A stretch of 6,699 nucleotides of DNA from JALHTG01 sp964653695. GTDB lineage: Archaea > Thermoproteota > Bathyarchaeia > 40CM-2-53-6 > JALHTG01. How positions within the stretch are numbered: position 1 is the stretch's first letter; every line of letters starts with the position of its first letter. A program made the translations under genes and the position numbers. The notes below the pieces were generated by a model, which had not been told where the DNA came from, made no database searches, and worked only from the letters and a program-made list of their open reading frames with translations. Positions 6,009 to 6,699 of this stretch are shown one piece after another. The stretch covers positions 1 to 6,699 of the forward strand of contig CAZZFQ010000070.1 in the NCBI GenBank assembly GCA_964653695.1, in the 5' to 3' direction.

Positions 6009-6699
6009 ATGCCAGAAAAGGTCTTCTTGTGGGACATGACGCGAGAAGAGGCTCAGAAGGCGATAAGGGAAGCCGATTTCGTCGTGCTTCCCACTGGGAG
6101 CATTGAGCAGCACTCAATCCACCTGCCTGTCTCCACAGACAGCATACGGGCTGAAGAACTCACAAAGTACCTCGCCCTCCATTCAGGGGGATTAAGACTG
6201 GTGGTTTTGCCAACCCTTGTCTACGGCGACTCTCTTCACCATATGCACTTCGGGGGAACCATATCACTACGCGAGAGCACGTATGCCCAAACGATCAAAG
6301 ACATCGCTTGGAGCGTAAAGGAACAGGGCGGCAAGAGGCTTCTGATCGTCAACTATCATGGAGGAAACATAGCTCCAATACAACTCGCAAGGACAGAGAT
6401 AGAACGTGAGATGGAACTAAAGGTCTACTTCGTTGGGTGGACTAGCTTCGCAGCCGACCTCGTTAAGGAATGGGCCCCTGACGTTCCATACGGACACGCG
6501 TGCTTCTACGAAACCAGCATGATCCTCCATTTCAGGCCAGATCTTGTCAGAAAGGAGAAGATCCAGAAGCAGGAACATCGCTACATAAGGGAGACTCCTA
6601 GCAGGCCCGTGACCCGCGAGCCTGCGGCCGCATATTTCGACGCTCAATACGTGACAGGAGGGATAGGAGACCCAACGCTAGCGAAGGCTGAACTAGCTG
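6009..6699 (+). CDS. Creatininase-family metal-dependent amidohydrolase, partial at C-terminus
   Basis: The first 230 residues are visible; family members are usually about 240-260 residues, so little is missing. The family's metal-site motifs appear in order: LPTGSIEQHSIHLPVSTDS (27-45), with likely ligands E33, H35 and D44; SLHHMHFGGTISL (75-87); NYHGGN (115-120) with H117; and GHACFYETS (162-170) with E168. The usual HAG is HAC here. This fold is a cytoplasmic, two-metal hydrolase of cyclic or linear amides. It includes creatininase, the mycofactocin peptidase MftE and the archaeal FAPy deformylase ArfB. The sequence alone does not pick among these, and I see no creatinine-pathway or mycofactocin neighbours. 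The gene lies on the same strand as the membrane operon but beyond a probable terminator, with its own GGAGTG. Family confident, substrate unknown. Confidence 0.9.
   Translation, partial: MPEKVFLWDMTREEAQKAIREADFVVLPTGSIEQHSIHLPVSTDSIRAEELTKYLALHSGGLRLVVLPTLVYGDSLHHMHFGGTISLRESTYAQTIKDIAWSVKEQGGKRLLIVNYHGGNIAPIQLARTEIEREMELKVYFVGWTSFAADLVKEWAPDVPYGHACFYETSMILHFRPDLVRKEKIQKQEHRYIRETPSRPVTREPAAAYFDAQYVTGGIGDPTLAKAELA

Noticed and set aside
1..6699. tRNA or rRNA genes, CRISPR arrays, insertion sequences, attachment sites
   Set aside because: No cloverleaf-like segments, regular repeat-spacer pattern, transposase motifs or terminal inverted repeats were seen; genes fill nearly the whole window, with gaps of only 119 and 59 bp plus the short 13-bp junction.

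Overview
This window looks archaeal. Two features point that way: a TATA box (CTTATATATG) about 45 bp before the first plus-strand start, and a pyrimidine/oligo-T tract in place of a hairpin terminator at the end of the operon. Frequent AGA/AGG arginine and ATA isoleucine codons and GGAGG-type ribosome binding sites fit too. I cannot fix the lineage; an uncultivated Thermoplasmatota- or Bathyarchaeia-type genome is a guess. Every gene resembles proteins that I associate, from memory, with a mostly uncharacterised gene neighbourhood also seen in some bacteria such as Chloroflexota.

Minus strand, 1-2879: two tandem genes transcribed leftwards. The first (2879-1044) is a 611-residue ATPase-like protein of the MutL/GlmL family (ASKHA fold). 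The second (from about 1013 off the left edge) has duplicated barrel-sandwich (biotinyl/lipoyl-like) segments and a conserved glycine-rich C-terminal half. It lies in the same reading frame as the ATPase gene, behind its TGA, and has no ATG/GTG/TTG where its conserved N-terminus begins. That means a CTG start, a one-base indel, or stop-codon readthrough.

Divergent intergenic region, 2880-2998: one palindromic TATATA element that could serve the plus operon and possibly the minus one.

Plus strand, 2999-5949: four tightly packed membrane-protein genes. Two (2999-3784, DUF6754-like, and 4427-5254) are anchored by one transmembrane helix at each end of a soluble alpha/beta domain. Two (3798-4430 and 5251-5949) are polytopic. 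The last three overlap by ATGA stop/start junctions, and good Shine-Dalgarno sequences decide the starts. A T-rich tract at 5954-5974 probably ends the transcript.

Plus strand, 6009-6699: start of a creatininase-family metal-dependent amidohydrolase, cut by the right edge.

Interpretation: the two minus-strand soluble proteins and the four membrane proteins look like one functional module, a membrane complex served by an ATPase of the ASKHA fold and a barrel-sandwich protein. No glutamate mutase catalytic subunit is visible, so the name 'glutamate mutase L' probably does not describe the role here. The function of the module is unknown to me.
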